Source: an uncultured Bacteroidales bacterium (lineage in GTDB: Bacteria > Bacteroidota > Bacteroidia > Bacteroidales > F082). From it: DNA of 53,869 nt. This document shows, piece by piece, positions 51,291 through 53,869 of the stretch (positions are counted from its first letter, which is position 1; each line of letters opens with the position of its first letter). The notes under the pieces are model-generated. The model ran no database searches and was not told the DNA's origin. It saw only the letters and a program-made list of their open reading frames with translations. The stretch lies in NCBI GenBank assembly GCA_905233685.1, contig CAJOEZ010000033.1, positions 1 through 53,869 of the forward strand, given 5' to 3'. The position numbers were made by a program, and so were the translations under genes.

Positions 51291-53549
51291 ATGGGTCCTC
51301 AAGGATTTACACAAACCATCAAAATGCCTAACGGTCAGGAGATTACGTTGAACACCGGCCGTTACGCCAAGCAAGCCGACGGATCAGTCATGCTCCGCTG
51401 CGGCGACACCGTACTCTTAGCCACCGTTTGCTCCGCAACGGAAGTGGCTCCCGAAACCGATTTCTTCCCCCTGTCTGTTGACTATAGGGAAAAATACTAC
51501 TCCACGGGCAAGTTCCCGGGCGGTTTCTTCAAACGTGAGGCCAAGCCCTCCGACTACGAAGTGCTCATCTCGCGCCTCATCGACCGCGCCCTGCGTCCGT
51601 TGTTCCCCGATGACTACCACGCCGAGACCATCGTGCAGGTGAACCTCCTTTCCAACGACAAGGAGCAGACCCCCGACGCTCTCGCCGCTTTGGCCGCCTC
51701 TGCCGCCATCTGCGTGTCCGACATCCCCTTCCACGGCCCGATTTCGGAAGTGCGCGTGGCCCTCATCGGCGACGAATATGTCATCAACCCGACCTTCACC
51801 CAGATGGAGGAAGCCCGCCTCGAACTGATGGTGGCCGCCTCCATGAAGGACATCTGCATGGTGGAAGGCGAATGCAAGGAAGTGAGCGAGCAAGAGATGC
51901 TTGGCGCACTGAAAGCCGCCCACGAAGCCATCAAGATCCAGTGCCAAGCCCAGATTGAACTGATGGAACAGGTCAACAAGGCCAAGCGCGAATACTGCCA
52001 CGAGGTGAACGACGACAACCTCCGCGCCGAAATCGAAGCCAACTGCTACCAGCCCTGCTACGACTTCGCCCTCACCGGTTGCGCCGACAAGCACCTCCGC
52101 GAAGAAACCTTCAGCGGCATCTTAGACAAGTATCTTGAAAAATACACTGAAGAGGAATTGGAAACTGTCAAGCCGCTCGCCAAGCGTTACTTCCACGACG
52201 TGGAACGCTCGGCCGTGCGCAACGCCGTCCTCAACGAGCGCATCCGCTTAGATGGTCGTAAGACTGACGAGGTGCGTCCCATCTGGACGGAAGTCGATGT
52301 GCTGCCTAAGGCCCACGGTTCAGCTGTGTTCACTCGCGGTGAAACGCAGGCTTTGGTGACCGTCACCCTTGGCACAAAACTCGATGAACAAACCATCGAC
52401 GGCGCCGTGGTGGAAGGCACCAAGAACTTCACGCTGCATTATAACTTCCCCGGCTTTGCCACTGGCGAGGCCAAGGCACAGCGCAGCACCAGCCGCCGCG
52501 AAATCGGTCATGGCAACTTGGCCGAGCGCGCCCTCAAGACGATGGTGCCCCACGATGAATCCATGCCTTATACCATCCGCATCGTGAGCGACATCCTCGA
52601 ATCCAACGGTTCATCGTCAATGGCCTCAGTATGTGGCGGTTGCCTCGCGCTGATGGACGCTGGTGTGCCTATGCGCAAGCCTGTCGCTGGCGTGGCTATG
52701 GGTATGATTTCCGATAGCGAAACCGGCAAATACGCCATCCTGACCGACATCCTCGGCGATGAGGACCACCTCGGCGACATGGACTTCAAGGTCACTGGCA
52801 CCCGCGACGGTATCACCGCCTGCCAGATGGACATCAAGGTCGACGGCCTCTCCTACGAAGTGCTGACCGAAGCCTTGGAGCAAGCCCGTCAGGGTCGCAT
52901 CCATATCTTGGACGAGATGGCCAAGACCATCACCGAACCGCGTTCCGACTACAAGGAGTTCGTGCCGCGCATCGAGACCATGTTCATCCCGAAGGACATG
53001 ATCGGTGCCGTCATCGGACCTGGCGGAAAGATCATCCAAGAAATGCAGAAGGAAACCAACACCGTCATCGTCATCACCGAGGACGACCAGAAGGGTATCG
53101 TGGAAATCGCTTCGCAGAACAAGGAAGACATCGAGGCTTGCAAAGCCAAGATTCGCGCCATCGTTCAAGTGCCCGAGGTTGGCGAGGTCTACCATGGCAA
53201 GATTGTCTCCATCATGGCCTTCGGTGCTTTCGTGGAAATCATCCCGAACAAGGACGGCCTGCTCCACATCTCCGAAATCGATTGGAAGCGTTACGAGAGC
53301 ATGGAAGAAACCGGACTGAAGGAAGGCGACGAAATCGACGTGAAGCTCATCGAAATCGACGAGAAGACCGGCAAGCTGCGCCTGTCGCATCGTGCTTTGC
53401 TCCCCAAGCCTGAGGGTTATGAGGAAAAGAAGGGCGGCAACGGCGGCGGTCGCGGTGGTAACCGTGGTGGTGGCCACGGCAACGGAGGTCATGGCGGTGG
53501 CAACCGCAACGGCGGTGGCCACGGCAATGGCGGCGGTCACAGAAGATAA
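51291..53549 (+). CDS. pnp: polyribonucleotide nucleotidyltransferase (PNPase)
   Basis: PNPase degrades RNA 3' to 5' by phosphorolysis. The product has 752 residues. The first RNase PH domain (about 1-225) has [20 protein letters not shown] and [15 protein letters not shown]. An alpha-helical linker leads to the second RNase PH domain (about 310-550; [47 protein letters not shown]). The KH domain begins near 562 ([17 protein letters not shown]) and the S1 domain near 628 ([15 protein letters not shown]). The last 40 residues (about 713-752) are an unusual tail of Gly, Asn, Arg and His, probably disordered and RNA-binding. The ATG at 51291 gives the expected N-terminus. Confidence 0.97.
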   Translation: MGPQGFTQTIKMPNGQEITLNTGRYAKQADGSVMLRCGDTVLLATVCSATEVAPETDFFPLSVDYREKYYSTGKFPGGFFKREAKPSDYEVLISRLIDRALRPLFPDDYHAETIVQVNLLSNDKEQTPDALAALAASAAICVSDIPFHGPISEVRVALIGDEYVINPTFTQMEEARLELMVAASMKDICMVEGECKEVSEQEMLGALKAAHEAIKIQCQAQIELMEQVNKAKREYCHEVNDDNLRAEIEANCYQPCYDFALTGCADKHLREETFSGILDKYLEKYTEEELETVKPLAKRYFHDVERSAVRNAVLNERIRLDGRKTDEVRPIWTEVDVLPKAHGSAVFTRGETQALVTVTLGTKLDEQTIDGAVVEGTKNFTLHYNFPGFATGEAKAQRSTSRREIGHGNLAERALKTMVPHDESMPYTIRIVSDILESNGSSSMASVCGGCLALMDAGVPMRKPVAGVAMGMISDSETGKYAILTDILGDEDHLGDMDFKVTGTRDGITACQMDIKVDGLSYEVLTEALEQARQGRIHILDEMAKTITEPRSDYKEFVPRIETMFIPKDMIGAVIGPGGKIIQEMQKETNTVIVITEDDQKGIVEIASQNKEDIEACKAKIRAIVQVPEVGEVYHGKIVSIMAFGAFVEIIPNKDGLLHISEIDWKRYESMEETGLKEGDEIDVKLIEIDEKTGKLRLSHRALLPKPEGYEEKKGGNGGGRGGNRGGGHGNGGHGGGNRNGGGHGNGGGHRR

Positions 53550-53559
53550 AGAAAACAAC

Positions 53560-53589
53560 GTTGTTGGCGGGTGAAAGCTCGCCAACAAC
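53560..53589. terminator. stem-loop between pnp and rpoD
   Basis: GTTGTTGGCG pairs perfectly with CGCCAACAAC around a 10-nt loop. The following sequence (AAATCATATT) lacks a T run, so termination may be partial and could let transcription continue into rpoD. Confidence 0.65.
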
Positions 53590-53620
53590 AAATCATATTC
53601 AAAGAACTAAACAAAACTAA

Positions 53621-53869
53621 ATGAGGCAGTTAAAGATTACGAAGCAGGTGACGAACAGGGAAACCGCTTCCTTGGACAAGTACCTGCAAGAGATTGGTAA
53701 GGTTGAGCTGATTTCGGCTGAAGAAGAGGTTGAATTGGCGCAACGTATCAAGCAAGGCGACAAGATCGCGTTGGAAAAACTCACCAAGGCCAACTTGCGC
53801 TTTGTAGTCTCCGTAGCAAAACAGTATCAGAACCAAGGCCTCAGTCTTCCCGACTTAATCAACGAAGGC
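53621..53869 (+). CDS. rpoD: primary sigma factor RpoD, 5' part (cut by window end)
   Basis: The first 83 codons of the primary (sigma-70) sigma factor, open to the end of the window. The N-terminus [20 protein letters not shown] with [20 protein letters not shown] is region 1.2, and [20 protein letters not shown] with [10 protein letters not shown] begins region 2, typical of the short Bacteroidetes primary sigma. That factor recognises the TAnnTTTG boxes found throughout this window. The stem-loop at 53560-53589 lies between pnp and this gene. Confidence 0.95.
   Translation, partial: MRQLKITKQVTNRETASLDKYLQEIGKVELISAEEEVELAQRIKQGDKIALEKLTKANLRFVVSVAKQYQNQGLSLPDLINEG

Overview
The window looks like a chromosomal segment of an uncultured Bacteroidales bacterium, probably from an animal gut or rumen. 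The evidence is threefold. Several large exported proteins end in Por/type IX secretion (T9SS) sorting domains. Fifteen genes or gene pairs are preceded by the Bacteroidetes -7 box TAnnTTTG. The housekeeping genes (dnaN, pnp, rpsO, the start of rpoD, the PEPCK, acyl-ACP thioesterase) are of Bacteroidales type. No tRNA, rRNA, IS element, phage or CRISPR array was seen.

Layout. (1) 1-8.1 kb: two gingipain-family C25 cysteine peptidases, both T9SS cargo, flank a divergent lipoprotein gene and a ParE/RelE-type toxin-antitoxin pair. The second peptidase lies 13 nt behind the toxin. (2) 8.1-11.8 kb: a beta-helix lipoprotein, a small outer-membrane-like protein, smpB and aroC, with two compact divergent promoters. 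(3) 11.9-32.3 kb: a block of giant T9SS cargo on the minus strand. It holds a C10 (streptopain-like) peptidase broken by two frameshifts, a 2058-residue Asp-box/InlB-repeat/thioredoxin-like protein, and a 3167-residue multidomain adhesin. All three share home-grown modules near the C-terminus. (4) 32.6-37 kb: msrA, a PEPCK gene broken just before its P-loop, a DUF6263-like protein and a GH27 alpha-galactosidase. (5) 37-49.4 kb, minus strand: dnaN; an operon of tpiA, prmA and a 1525-residue exported protein of unknown function; a hypothetical-nth-acyl-ACP thioesterase set; a lipoprotein with a LolC/E-type permease; and a cytidylate-kinase-like gene. (6) 49.6 kb to the end: a NamZ-type exo-muramidase, rpsO, pnp and the first 83 codons of rpoD.

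How it fits together. The exported peptidases and adhesins are likely surface or secreted proteins delivered by a T9SS encoded elsewhere. NamZ and the GH27 enzyme fit scavenging of peptidoglycan and plant galactosides. The rest is core metabolism and information processing.

The most notable points are as follows. (a) Short 7-8 nt word arrays, different in sequence at each locus, occupy intergenic gaps; three are arranged as two inverted halves. (b) Palindromes with GTAG/CTAC ends occur both between genes and inside coding sequence. (c) Three small frame-shifting deletions (about 28, 32 and 43-46 nt) break otherwise well preserved genes. Two of these lie at or near the edges of a roughly 526-nt block duplicated in the neighbouring gene. 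(d) Protein modules shared by the three giant cargo proteins do not match a family I can name.
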